From NCBI GenBank assembly GCA_937871985.1, contig CALMPB010000383.1, forward strand, positions 9,254 to 73,253: 64,000 bases of DNA, given 5' to 3'. The DNA comes from an uncultured Burkholderiaceae bacterium. Lineage in GTDB: Bacteria > Pseudomonadota > Gammaproteobacteria > Burkholderiales > Burkholderiaceae. The notes beneath the pieces were generated by a model. The model was not told where the DNA came from, did not search any database, and saw only the letters and a program-made list of their open reading frames with translations. Numbering within the stretch: the first letter of the stretch is position 1; the number at the start of each line of letters is the position of its first letter. The translations under genes and the position numbers were made by a program. This document shows positions 35,862 through 44,794 of this stretch, piece after piece.

Positions 35862-37397
35862 TTATTGCCTTTCATGAGTCAGATAACTGGCGGCATATAA
35901 ACTGTCCACCATATCCGGCCCGCGAGGGAATTCCGCCACAATGGCTCCGTCGCGCACGACCAGCACTCGATCCGAGCATCCGGCGACCTCCTCGATGTCC
36001 GAGGACACATAGAGCACGGCCGTTCCATTGGCGGCGGCTTTGCGTATCAGCGCAACGAGATCGCGCCGTGTCATTTCGTCCACACCTTCGGTGGGTTCAT
36101 GCAGCAGCAAGACTTTCGGATTGTCCTCGAGGACGCGGGCAAGCAATACTTTTTGCTGGTTTCCACCGCTTAGCGTGGAGATTGGCACATCGGGGTGCGG
36201 AGCGACGACCTGAAAGCCGCGGCATACCTCGCCTGCCCACGCCTGTTCACGGCGCTTGGAGATCAGACGGGCCAATGTGTGCCGTGCGCGAGCCAAGGGC
36301 GAAAGGTTTTCGCGGACACTGGCTTGCAGCAGTATCCCCTGCTCCAGCCGCTCGGCGGGCACCAGGCCAATACCGTGGCGGCGGCTTGCATGGGTGCCTG
36401 TGCGCGGTATCCGCCGCCCCGACACCACCACCTTGGCGCTGCCGGCATACTCCGCACCGGCAATCAGATAAGGAACCTCCTCGTAGCCCGCGCCGGGAGC
36501 GCCGGTCAGCCCGACAATCTCGCCGGCGCCGATCGTGATCTCGCGTTCGCAAGAAAAACGGTCCCCGTACATATCGGATACCCTGAGAATCGTGTCGTTG
36601 CGGGAAGTATCCGCCAATGGCCGCACCTCGCTTTTCTGGTGGGAGGCCGCCACCTGGCGCCCGCTGGCCAGCTCCAGCAGCTTCTCCTCGGTGATTCCGG
36701 CAACCTCCACGACACCGGAGACTCGGCCATTCATCAATACCGTGGCGCGATTGGCGGCCTGGAGAACCTCGAGCATATGGTGCGTCACGATAAGCACGCC
36801 TCCTCCCTGCTTCGCCACCAGGCTTGCCGTCCCCAATACCTTGTCGGCATCGCGGCCCCGCAGCCTTGCCGTGGCTTCATCGAGAATGAGCAAGTCCAGG
36901 GATCCATGCGGCGCGGCGCTCTTCAAGGCCCTTGCAATCGCCACAATGGTCTGGTTTGCCGGCGACAAATCGCGCACTAACACCTCCGCCCCGAACTCGG
37001 CCGCCAGCGACGCGAGTATCGGCTCGACGATCCGACGCTCCGCGGCCCAATCTATGGCGCCGAACCGGGCAGGCTGATACTTCGACATGCAGCAATTTTC
37101 AAGCACGGTCGCATCGAAGCACAACCCCAGGTCCTGGTGCACCACGCCAACCTGGGCGGGCCGGCCATCACGGCCGACGATGGTTACAGATCCACGATCG
37201 AGGCTGACCACCCCGCTGATGATCTTGACCAGGGTAGACTTCCCCGATCCGTTGTGGCCAAGCAATGCATGCACCTCGCCCCGCAAAACCTCAAGAGAAA
37301 CATTTTGCAGGGCAAGAGTATGCCCAAACCGCTTTTCCGCTTGCCGCACATCCAAAACAGCTCGGCAAGCCGCCTGCGACGCGGACCCGATTTCCAT
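35862..37397 (-). CDS. Sugar-type ABC transporter ATPase, two fused domains (RbsA-like)
   Basis: A 511-residue tandem ATPase. Domain 1 has Walker A GHNGSGKST (48-56), a degenerate signature (DLSPANQT) and Walker B LLILDE. Domain 2 has the usual degenerate Walker A (LTGAPGAGYEE) and an intact signature LSGGNQQK. Its Walker B reads VLLLHEPTEGVD, with His replacing the magnesium-coordinating Asp. RbsA-like proteins normally keep DEPT here. It energises uptake with the permease and binding protein upstream; the starting codon is directly adjacent to the binding-protein stop. Confidence 0.88.
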   Translation of the reverse strand: MEIGSASQAACRAVLDVRQAEKRFGHTLALQNVSLEVLRGEVHALLGHNGSGKSTLVKIISGVVSLDRGSVTIVGRDGRPAQVGVVHQDLGLCFDATVLENCCMSKYQPARFGAIDWAAERRIVEPILASLAAEFGAEVLVRDLSPANQTIVAIARALKSAAPHGSLDLLILDEATARLRGRDADKVLGTASLVAKQGGGVLIVTHHMLEVLQAANRATVLMNGRVSGVVEVAGITEEKLLELASGRQVAASHQKSEVRPLADTSRNDTILRVSDMYGDRFSCEREITIGAGEIVGLTGAPGAGYEEVPYLIAGAEYAGSAKVVVSGRRIPRTGTHASRRHGIGLVPAERLEQGILLQASVRENLSPLARARHTLARLISKRREQAWAGEVCRGFQVVAPHPDVPISTLSGGNQQKVLLARVLEDNPKVLLLHEPTEGVDEMTRRDLVALIRKAAANGTAVLYVSSDIEEVAGCSDRVLVVRDGAIVAEFPRGPDMVDSLYAASYLTHERQ

Positions 37398-38582
37398 TTA
37401 CTGCAAGCCCCACAGCTTCAGGAACCCCTGCTTGTAGTCGTCGCCAAAAAGGGCTGTCGACAGGGCTGTCGACGATGAGGTATCGACATTCTGCAAATCC
37501 TTCGTCGCTACGTACCGCACCGGCGAAACCGGATTCGCCGGCTCCTGCTTGAGCATGCCGCGCATAGCCTGATCCACGACCGCCCAACCGATCCATTCGT
37601 TATCCTGCGCCGTATTGGCCGCGTAGATATCGCCTTTCTTTACCAGCGCCTGCGCGGCCGGCGTGCCGTTGAACGACGCGATATGCACTCTTCCTGTCGC
37701 TCCGGCCTGCTGGACCCCGGCCGCCGCGAAAATACCCATATCGCTGTAGATCGGCAGCAGATAGTTGACATCAGGGTGGCTGCGCACGATCGTCGTGGTC
37801 AGTCCGGTGATGGCCGTCGACCACTCCGCCAACGGTGTATCGGTGATTTGCACGATCGAGCAGGTGGCGCATTTGGCCAAGGTGTCCTTCATTCCCTTGA
37901 CAATGGTCGGCGATGCGCTGACCTCGGACGTATTCATGATCACGACGTGGGCGTGCCCATTGGTATTGACGATTGCAGCCGCCGCCGACAACTGCCCCGT
38001 CAGATACGAATCCGGCGCGACATTGCCATAGGTGTTCGGATCCGAGCCCTGGCCGGGCACACCAACGACCGGCGGCGAGTTGATGGCCTCGACGGTTGGA
38101 ATGCCCTTGTCCCTGGCCGCCTTGATCTGGTTGGCAATAATCTTGACGACATCCCCGTCGTTCACGATGGCGCTCGCCCCGTTGTTGATGGCTTCCTGAA
38201 AGCCTTGCTGCATTCTGACGGGTGAACTCTTGGCATCGAAGACTGTCGTTTTCAAGCCCGCCTTGGCAGCCGCTTCTTTAACCGCCTCGGCAACGCCGAT
38301 GATGGCTCCGATGCGGGCATCGACCACTTGAATGGCAATGATCTTGCCCTTCAACGAGGAGATGTCCAGGGGCGGGCCGGGCGGGGCGAACTTGGGTTTG
38401 GCTGAATGCTCTTCGATCAGTTGCCGCATTTGCGCGACAATGTCGGACGCCGCGGCTGGTGTGGCCGAGGCCCCCGGGGCGGTGGGCGCCGCGGATGCGC
38501 TGCCAAGGACAAACACCCCTGCACACACGAACACGGCGGCCACCGTACTTGCAACGGCCTTTCTTTTTCCGGGCAATATCAC
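37398..38582 (-). CDS. Periplasmic sugar-type binding protein (Peripla_BP_4)
   Basis: A 394-residue binding protein. GTG start at 38582 with AAGGAG 7 nt upstream. The signal peptide ends near residue 32 (LGSASAAP). The ligand domains carry IIAIQVVDARIGAIIGVAEAVKEAA, INNGASAIVNDGDV, PTVEAINSPPVVG and DNEWIGWAVVDQAMRGML, as in RbsB-like proteins. Ligands in the family include pentoses, autoinducer-2 and, in catabolic loci, small hydroxylated compounds. The dehydrogenase neighbours favour a non-sugar polyol or aldehyde-yielding ligand. Confidence 0.85.
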   Translation of the reverse strand: MILPGKRKAVASTVAAVFVCAGVFVLGSASAAPTAPGASATPAAASDIVAQMRQLIEEHSAKPKFAPPGPPLDISSLKGKIIAIQVVDARIGAIIGVAEAVKEAAAKAGLKTTVFDAKSSPVRMQQGFQEAINNGASAIVNDGDVVKIIANQIKAARDKGIPTVEAINSPPVVGVPGQGSDPNTYGNVAPDSYLTGQLSAAAAIVNTNGHAHVVIMNTSEVSASPTIVKGMKDTLAKCATCSIVQITDTPLAEWSTAITGLTTTIVRSHPDVNYLLPIYSDMGIFAAAGVQQAGATGRVHIASFNGTPAAQALVKKGDIYAANTAQDNEWIGWAVVDQAMRGMLKQEPANPVSPVRYVATKDLQNVDTSSSTALSTALFGDDYKQGFLKLWGLQ

Positions 38583-38639
38583 GATCTCACTCCTTATTCA
38601 AAGCCGCACATACGTTCACTCTGTGAATGCACGGCGTAT

Positions 38640-39668
38640 TCAATGGCGCGAACTTCGCGCGAATATCTCAGCAAAGGCAACGGCAAGAATCAGCACCGCA
38701 CCTTCAAATACATTCACCACCCAGCTCTGCAGGCCGAGAAACTGCAGTCCTGTCGTGCCAACAGCAAGAAAATAGACCGCCCATATCGTCCCCCAGACGT
38801 TGAAGCGCCCGGGTGTAAAGGCAGTTGATCCAAGAAACACTGCCGCATAGGCCGGCAGAAGAAAAGCGTTGGCGATCGTCGGCGAAGCCGCGGCCGTCTG
38901 GCCGCTAAGGACGATACCCGCCAGCGCCGACAACACGGAGGCAAGGATCAGCGACACCGTTCGTATCCGGTTCGTACGTATGCCCGCCAGCATGGCCGCC
39001 TTGCGGGCATTGCCGGTGAAGAACATGCTGCGGCCCACCGGCATGAAACCCAACGCAATGTAGAAGCACACTCCGATGACGATCATGTAGATGAACGACA
39101 GCTGCACCCCGTGCAGCTGCGTCTGGAAGACGGCTGTGAAGCCATCCGGAAGACCGCCTATCGTCATCGAGCCGAACGCTCCGACCGCAAGCCCCGTTAC
39201 CAAAGTGCCCATGCCAAGGGTGACGATGAACGAGTTGATGCCCAGTTTCACCACGAACAGGGCATTGACGGCGCCCACGGCCACGGAAAGCACCAGCGCA
39301 ACCAAGCACGCCGCAACAGGATCCATGCCGGCATTCGTCGTAAAGTAGGCAACCGCGCTTGCCGACATCCCCATGACCGACGCCACGGACAAGTCGAACT
39401 CGCCCACAAGCAGCGCAATCGTGACTCCGATGGCCAAAATCACGAGAGCGGCCTGAGTGCTGAGTATGGTCGTCAGGTTGCCGATCGTGAAGAACGTCGC
39501 AGGCTGCAGGGCCGAGAAAACGGCGATGACGACAACAAGCGCGATCAGTAGGGCGTAACGCTGTATCGAAGGCGCGGCATGCGCCCGTCGGCGCTTGGAA
39601 TCCGCCATTGCCGGAGTTTCAGATGTATCGGTGCTCACCGTTGCCTCATTCCTTTGGGGTAATGCCAT
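38640..39668 (-). CDS. Sugar-type ABC transporter permease (RbsC-like)
   Basis: A 342-residue, about ten-helix permease (BPD_transp_2) with LLVGEFDLSVASVMGMSASAVAYF, the hallmark EFDLS motif, and FVVKLGINSFIVTLGMGTL. ATG 39668 has GGAAGAG nearby; a GTG at 39638 preceded by GAGG is an equally good start. It is the second gene of the operon. Confidence 0.92.
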   Translation of the reverse strand: MALPQRNEATVSTDTSETPAMADSKRRRAHAAPSIQRYALLIALVVVIAVFSALQPATFFTIGNLTTILSTQAALVILAIGVTIALLVGEFDLSVASVMGMSASAVAYFTTNAGMDPVAACLVALVLSVAVGAVNALFVVKLGINSFIVTLGMGTLVTGLAVGAFGSMTIGGLPDGFTAVFQTQLHGVQLSFIYMIVIGVCFYIALGFMPVGRSMFFTGNARKAAMLAGIRTNRIRTVSLILASVLSALAGIVLSGQTAAASPTIANAFLLPAYAAVFLGSTAFTPGRFNVWGTIWAVYFLAVGTTGLQFLGLQSWVVNVFEGAVLILAVAFAEIFARSSRH

Positions 39669-39692
39669 GCCGCTCTTCCCGGGTATTCTTTC

Positions 39693-40721
39693 TTATCGAT
39701 ATTCCAGGGTTATCTTGCCGATTATTTTTCCAGCCTCCATCAACTCATGGGCCTGCACAATTTCCTCGAGCGGCAAGGCTCGTCCGATCAAGGGCTTGAA
39801 ATAGCCCGAATTCAAGTGCCTGACGCTGTCCGAAAGGTCTTTCATCGTGCCCAGCCTCGAACCGAAGATCCTGATCTGCTTCACAAATGCATAAGTAATG
39901 TCCATGGCGACTTCATCGCCGCTTGTCGCGCCGGCCGTCACGATCGTGCCGCCGAAAGCGCAAAGCTCGAGCGTTCGTTGCCAGCTCGCCTTGCCCACGT
40001 GTTCGAACACAATGGATGCTCCCTTGCCCTCGGTGAAATCCATGACTCGCTTCACCATGTCGGGCTTGTAGTGGTCGACGATCAAATCGGGGTGGTAGGC
40101 CTTCAGCATTTCGAGTTTTTCTTCGGTTCCCGCGCTGGCGATGACCCTGGCCCCCGCCAATTTCGCAATTTCGATGGCGGCGCTGCCCAGGCCGCTGGTT
40201 CCCGCCCAGACGAAGACCGTATCCGCGGGGCCGACGCCCACCTTTCCGACCAGCATCTGCCAGGCGGTGATGTAGCTGTTGGGAAATGCAGCGGCATGCG
40301 CAACAGGAACTTCTTTCGATATCTTGACGGCATTATTGGCCGAAACCACCGCATATTCAGCGTAACTGCCGTTATAAACGGTGAAATTCGGGCAGTATTG
40401 AAATTCGCCGCGTCGGCAATAATCGCATTTCCCGCAAGGGATATAGGGATTGGCGATTATGCGGTCTCCCGCCCTGAAAGCAGGATCAACACCTTCACCC
40501 GCCTCTTCAATCACACCGCATACATCCACGCCCAGCACGGTCGGCAGATCCACGTGATAAGCCGGGTGCGGATGCCCCTTGCGTATCCATACATCGCGAT
40601 GATTCACCGAAGTGGAAAGCATTTTTATCAATAGCTCGCCTTTGCCTGGTTTTGGAACGGCAATCTCTTCCAGTTGCAGAACACTGGGATCGCCATGCTT
40701 TCTTATCAGGGCAGCCCTCAT
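39693..40721 (-). CDS. Zinc-type alcohol dehydrogenase / quinone oxidoreductase, copy B
   Basis: A 342-residue MDR enzyme that parallels copy A along its whole length: STSVNHRDVWIRKGHPHP, ANPYIPCGKCDYCRRGEFQYC (structural zinc) and VWAGTSGLGSAAIEIAKLAGA. First gene of the leftward transporter operon. ATG 40721 has GGAGG 6 nt upstream. The two copies, at each end of the cassette, probably act on successive or alternative carbonyls of the imported compound. Confidence 0.88.
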   Translation of the reverse strand: MRAALIRKHGDPSVLQLEEIAVPKPGKGELLIKMLSTSVNHRDVWIRKGHPHPAYHVDLPTVLGVDVCGVIEEAGEGVDPAFRAGDRIIANPYIPCGKCDYCRRGEFQYCPNFTVYNGSYAEYAVVSANNAVKISKEVPVAHAAAFPNSYITAWQMLVGKVGVGPADTVFVWAGTSGLGSAAIEIAKLAGARVIASAGTEEKLEMLKAYHPDLIVDHYKPDMVKRVMDFTEGKGASIVFEHVGKASWQRTLELCAFGGTIVTAGATSGDEVAMDITYAFVKQIRIFGSRLGTMKDLSDSVRHLNSGYFKPLIGRALPLEEIVQAHELMEAGKIIGKITLEYR

Positions 40722-40862
40722 CAAAAACCTCCAACAGATACGGAATGCCGGCTATGCGGGATCGCCGGGAAACATGAGGTTGAGCATAGTGCACCTGTCC
40801 ATGCAACGGCCGGCATGCACTGAAATTTCTGCACGCGACGGACGTCGCCTGCACTGCCTGGA

Positions 40863-40893
40863 TAGGCGGTACTCTTCCCGCGTTACCCGCCTA
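40863..40893. promoter_or_regulatory. Candidate operator between AraC gene and transporter operon
   Basis: TAGGCGG (40863-40869) and CCGCCTA (40887-40893), 17 bp apart, lie in the 264-bp divergent spacer. This is the only clear dyad I see there. Confidence 0.35.
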
Positions 40894-40985
40894 GGTAGAA
40901 ACCCTCACTAAACGGACAAGCTGCGCGTATTAGCATATGTACAGTTGCATCAATTGGACGCAATACGACGTGACACGAATTTGAG

Positions 40986-41999
40986 ATGGGTTGCATGTAC
41001 TCCGAAACTACACGCCTGCGCCGCGCAAAAAGCTATCACGACAACTTCATCTCGAACGATCTGGATGAAACCAAGCGGTACATCGGCCAGGCCATCAAGC
41101 CGCACGCGCTGACGCTGCTCGACCGCAGGCAGTCGCTGAATGTGAAAGTCGGCCGCACCCCCTTCGGCCGGCTGTCGTTCATGTATATCCACCACGGCGC
41201 GGACGTTCACGTCTACCCAGGAAAGCTTGAAACCCTTTTTCTCTTCCAGGTGCCGATCCACGCCAATAAGCAGGAAGTGCGCGTAGGCAGCTCCGTCATC
41301 CAGGTTTCTCCCGGCATCGCGTACGTGGTTTCGCCCACGCTCGACCTGGAGCTCAGGATGTCGAAGTATTGCGACAACGTGGTGCTGGCGGTCGAACGAA
41401 ACGGGCTCGAGCAGTTCCTCGAGCAACTTCTGCAGCGGCGCCTGGACAAACCGCTGGAGTTCTCGCCCAGGGTCGACCTTGATCAATACGGCAGCCAGGA
41501 GTTGGTCAGGCTGATGTCGCACATGACGCGGCAGCTCAATCTGCCCTCGTCCAGCCTGCGGAATCCCATCATCCAGGCCCAGGCCGAATCGCTCTTGATG
41601 AGCACCATGCTCATCAACCTGGAACATAACTACCGCGACGAACTACTCAGCGAAACCGCGGCGCCCAAGCCCCACCACGTCAAGAAGGCGCAGGCCTACG
41701 TACTGGAAAATGCACAGAGCACGCTGACGCCGGAGGACATCGCCAGGGAAGCCTGCGTCAGCCTGAGATCCATCTACGCCGGCTTCCAGACCTACCTGCA
41801 TTGCACACCGATGGCTTACGTCAAGAACGTCAAGCTGGACAAAATTAACGAAGAGCTCAGGCAGAGCGATGCGGCCACCGTATCGGTTTCAGAGGTCGTA
41901 TCGAAATACGGCATCTCCAGCCTGGGGAATTTTTCAGCCAGCTACCGCAGGCGCTTCGGCGAGCTTCCACGGGAAACCCTGCGGCGCAAACGCTTCTAA
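40986..41999 (+). CDS. AraC-family transcriptional regulator
   Basis: A 337-residue regulator. The N-terminal AraC-binding-like domain (LNVKVGRTPFGRLSFMYIHHGADV) is typical of activators of aromatic or alkane catabolism. The C-terminal double HTH includes LTPEDIAREACVSLRSIYAGFQ and SLGNFSASYRRRFGELPRET. Two starts are possible, 40986 and 40995. It is divergent from the MDR/ABC operon, which it probably activates. Confidence 0.88.
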   Translation: MGCMYSETTRLRRAKSYHDNFISNDLDETKRYIGQAIKPHALTLLDRRQSLNVKVGRTPFGRLSFMYIHHGADVHVYPGKLETLFLFQVPIHANKQEVRVGSSVIQVSPGIAYVVSPTLDLELRMSKYCDNVVLAVERNGLEQFLEQLLQRRLDKPLEFSPRVDLDQYGSQELVRLMSHMTRQLNLPSSSLRNPIIQAQAESLLMSTMLINLEHNYRDELLSETAAPKPHHVKKAQAYVLENAQSTLTPEDIAREACVSLRSIYAGFQTYLHCTPMAYVKNVKLDKINEELRQSDAATVSVSEVVSKYGISSLGNFSASYRRRFGELPRETLRRKRF

Positions 42000-42038
42000 G
42001 TCCTCGTTTCGGCGCCGGTTCGATAATCCCTCAGTTGA

Positions 42039-42728
42039 TCAACGAGCGGTCATATGCTTTACCGCGGCATCGCCGAATGATTGGATGTGAGCCGCCATCA
42101 ATTCGCCGGCGTGCTTGACCCGCCCCTCGGCGATCGCTTTGGCAATCGCTTGGTGCTCTTGTTCGGATTCCGATACGCGCTCGCCCTGAATGTGACGGTC
42201 GGCACTGGCAAGATAGAAGTCGCAACGATCCCACATGCCGCCCGCTTGCGTGGCCACGTAGCTGGAATGCGCCATGTCATGCACGAGCCCGTGGAATTCC
42301 CGATTCAGCAAGAAGAAGCTCTGTGCTTGGCGCGCAAGGTCAACCTCCGCAGCGATGAGGCGGGCGGTGGCCTCCAGATTCGTGGTTAACGCGTCCAGTT
42401 GCGCCTGCGTCCGGCGCGCGGCAGCCAGTTCGCACGAGAGCCCTTCGGTCACGGCAAACAATCGGAAAAAGTCCGCCACCTCTTCGGGCTCGACACTCGC
42501 CACCCAGCAACCCACTTGCGAAACAACGCGCAAAAAGCCTTCGGCAGCGAGACGATTGACCGCGGCAAGCACGGGCTGGCGGCTAGTCTGGATTTCCTCG
42601 ACCAGCGCCGTGATGTCCAGGCGGGCTCCACTAGGAAGCGTGCCGGAGATGAGTTTTCTTTTGATCGCCTCGTAGGCAAGATTGGACCGCTTTGCCGGCT
42701 CCTTATTGGTGCGGGTGTATGTAGACAT
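42039..42728 (-). CDS. GntR-family regulator (FCD subfamily)
   Basis: A 229-residue regulator. The winged helix is at residues 15-80 (YEAIKRKLISGTLPSGARLDITALVEE, SRQPVLAAVNRLAAEGFL), followed by an all-helical FCD ligand domain with NREFHGLVHDMAHSS, which includes metal-binding His. FCD regulators usually repress and are released by a carboxylic acid. It is divergent from the ring-cleavage operon. ATG 42728 is preceded by AGGAG at short spacing; the frame runs on to 42806. Confidence 0.88.
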   Translation of the reverse strand: MSTYTRTNKEPAKRSNLAYEAIKRKLISGTLPSGARLDITALVEEIQTSRQPVLAAVNRLAAEGFLRVVSQVGCWVASVEPEEVADFFRLFAVTEGLSCELAAARRTQAQLDALTTNLEATARLIAAEVDLARQAQSFFLLNREFHGLVHDMAHSSYVATQAGGMWDRCDFYLASADRHIQGERVSESEQEHQAIAKAIAEGRVKHAGELMAAHIQSFGDAAVKHMTAR

Positions 42729-42801
42729 TGCTCCTGGCTCTTTAGATCGGGCACTGCTGCCTGGCTCGCTTGAATGCCGGGCCAGTGGGACGGTGTTTTT
42801 C

Positions 42802-42886
42802 CACAATGATACCTATTGTGACGGATAGAGGTGGACCGCCCTATGGGTGGGAAAACCCTAATTCTAACATACTAAAATTCTAGTAT
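42802..42886. promoter_or_regulatory. Two dyads in GntR / ring-cleavage operon spacer
   Basis: CACAAT-N7-ATTGTG (42802-42820) lies nearer the GntR gene; ATACTA-N6-TAGTAT (42869-42886) lies nearer the hydrolase gene within an AT-rich stretch. Either could be the GntR operator; the second would overlap the operon promoter. Confidence 0.45.
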
Positions 42887-42929
42887 TCTTTTGTCATTGC
42901 TGATGTACAACCTTTAACGGAGCAGTCTC

Positions 42930-43781
42930 ATGTCGCTTTGGCCCGAAATGGCAGTTGGAGAATTTGCCCTCAAGACCGTCGACGCCGGTGGCGTGCGAAC
43001 CCGCTTCCTCGAAGCTGGCCAGCGCAACGCGCCCGCGGTGGTTTTCATTCACGGCACCGGCGGACACCTGGAAACATTCAACCGGAACGTATTTGCGCAC
43101 GCACAGCACTTCCGGGTGCTCGCGCTGGACATGGTCGGCCATGGCTTTTCATCGAAGCCGGATCATCCCTATGAAATCCGCCACTACGTCAAGCACCTGG
43201 ACGACTTCCTGACGGCGGTCGGCGTCGATCGCGCCCATGTGCATGGCGAGTCGCTGGGCGGATGGATAGCGGCCCAATACGCAATCGACCATCCCGAACG
43301 CGTCCATCGCCTGGTGCTCAACACAGCGGGCGGACTGAACACCGACGAGCGGGTGATGCAGCGCGTGTATAGCGTAACCATGAACGCGGTCCTCAATGCC
43401 TCGCTTGAAACCGTGCGCAAGCGCCTGGAATGGCTGGTGCATGATCCGAAGGATATTCCCGACGACCTGGTGGAGCTGCGGCACGCCATCTACACACAGC
43501 CGGGCTTTGAACGCGCCATGGAGAACATCCTGTGCCTGCAGTTCATGGATGTTCGCATGCGCAACGTGCTGACGGACGAGTCCCTGGCCAGGATCCGCGC
43601 GAAGACGCTGGTTATCTGGACGGATCACGATCCGACAGCGCCGGTCGCAACGGGCGAACGCTTCGTCAAGGCGATTCCCGATGCGCGGTTGGTCGTGTTG
43701 GATGGCTGCGCGCACTGGCCGCAATGGGAAGCGGCAACCCGCTTCAACACGCTGCATATCGACTTCCTGCTCGGCCGCTGA
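42930..43781 (+). CDS. mhpC: Meta-cleavage-product hydrolase (MhpC-like alpha/beta hydrolase)
   Basis: A 283-residue alpha/beta hydrolase. Oxyanion HGTGG, nucleophile Ser108 in HGESLGGW, Asp234 and His262 in GCAHWPQWE; the last motif is diagnostic for C-C bond hydrolases of ring-fission products (MhpC, BphD, XylF). It cleaves a 2-hydroxy-6-oxo-dienoate to 2-hydroxypentadienoate and an acid. The next gene is the matching extradiol dioxygenase. First gene of the rightward operon. Confidence 0.88.
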   Translation: MSLWPEMAVGEFALKTVDAGGVRTRFLEAGQRNAPAVVFIHGTGGHLETFNRNVFAHAQHFRVLALDMVGHGFSSKPDHPYEIRHYVKHLDDFLTAVGVDRAHVHGESLGGWIAAQYAIDHPERVHRLVLNTAGGLNTDERVMQRVYSVTMNAVLNASLETVRKRLEWLVHDPKDIPDDLVELRHAIYTQPGFERAMENILCLQFMDVRMRNVLTDESLARIRAKTLVIWTDHDPTAPVATGERFVKAIPDARLVVLDGCAHWPQWEAATRFNTLHIDFLLGR

Positions 43782-43804
43782 ACCGCAATCCACGGGATCA
43801 ATCC

Positions 43805-44794
43805 ATGTCCACAATGTTGGTATGCGCGGCGCACTCGCCTCTCATGAACTATCTACAGCCCGATGCCGAAGTCGCGCAGCCGATATTGGACACGCTGCGG
43901 GATCTATCGCGGCAAGTCGGCGAATTCGATCCCGAAACGGTGGTGATCTTCGGCCCTGACCACTTCGCAGGATTCTTCTATGACCTGATGCCGCCCTTCT
44001 GCGTGGGCGTACGCGCGCAGGCGATGGGCGACTTCGACATCTCGGCCGACGGGCAGTCCTACCGCGTTCCAGAAGAACTGGCGCGCGACCTCGTGTCGTC
44101 TCTTCACTCGGCCGACGTCGACACGGCGCTTTCATATCGCATGCAGGCGGATCACGGCTTCGCGCAGACGCTGGAACAAGTCGCCGGCGGCGTGGGCCGC
44201 TATCCCACAATCCCGATCTTCATCAATTGCGCCGCGCCGCCGCTGCCGCCGATGGCGCGCGTGCGCCGGCTGGGCGAGGAAGTGGGGCGCTTTCTGGCTA
44301 CGACCGATCGCCGCGTGCTGCTGATCGGCTCCGGCGGGCTGTCGCACGACCCGCCCATTCCAGACATGCGCACAGCGCCGCCTCCAGTCCAGGAAGTCCT
44401 GATCGCGGGATACAACGCACCGCCCGAACGCATGCAGGCCAAGATCCAGCGCAACATCGACACGGCATGTGCGCTGGAGGCGGGCATGGAGGTGGCCTTG
44501 CCGTTAAACCCCCGATGGGACGCGCACTTCATGGATCTTCTGCTTGCCGGCGACCTGGACGCCGTGTCGCGCCTGGACATGGATGAGGCGCGCGCCGTGG
44601 CGGGTGTCGGCGTCAACGAAGTGCGCACTTGGCTGGCCGCCTTCGCCGCATTCGCGGCGATGGGCGCGAAAGGTCCATACCACCGCGCCTTGCGGCGCTA
44701 CGCCGCGGTACCGCTGTGGAATGCCGGATTCGGCATCATCGCGGTAACCAGCGACACCCACGCGGCTGCGGCCATCGGCAAGGAGGGAACATGA
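43805..44794 (+). CDS. mhpB: Class III extradiol dioxygenase MhpB (2,3-dihydroxyphenylpropionate 1,2-dioxygenase-like)
   Basis: A 329-residue LigB-superfamily enzyme closely following the MhpB pattern: AHSPLMNYLQPDAEV, FGPDHFAGFFYDLMPPFCVGV, YRMQADHGFAQTLE, IFINCAAPPLPP, LIGSGGLSHDPP and LPLNPRWDAHFMDLL. The Fe(II) site uses the conserved His/Glu in these blocks. It opens a catechol ring next to the diol. ATG 43805; the upstream part of the frame to 43532 is antisense-free overlap with the hydrolase and is not coding in this frame. The stop overlaps the SDR start by ATGA. Confidence 0.9.
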   Translation: MSTMLVCAAHSPLMNYLQPDAEVAQPILDTLRDLSRQVGEFDPETVVIFGPDHFAGFFYDLMPPFCVGVRAQAMGDFDISADGQSYRVPEELARDLVSSLHSADVDTALSYRMQADHGFAQTLEQVAGGVGRYPTIPIFINCAAPPLPPMARVRRLGEEVGRFLATTDRRVLLIGSGGLSHDPPIPDMRTAPPPVQEVLIAGYNAPPERMQAKIQRNIDTACALEAGMEVALPLNPRWDAHFMDLLLAGDLDAVSRLDMDEARAVAGVGVNEVRTWLAAFAAFAAMGAKGPYHRALRRYAAVPLWNAGFGIIAVTSDTHAAAAIGKEGT

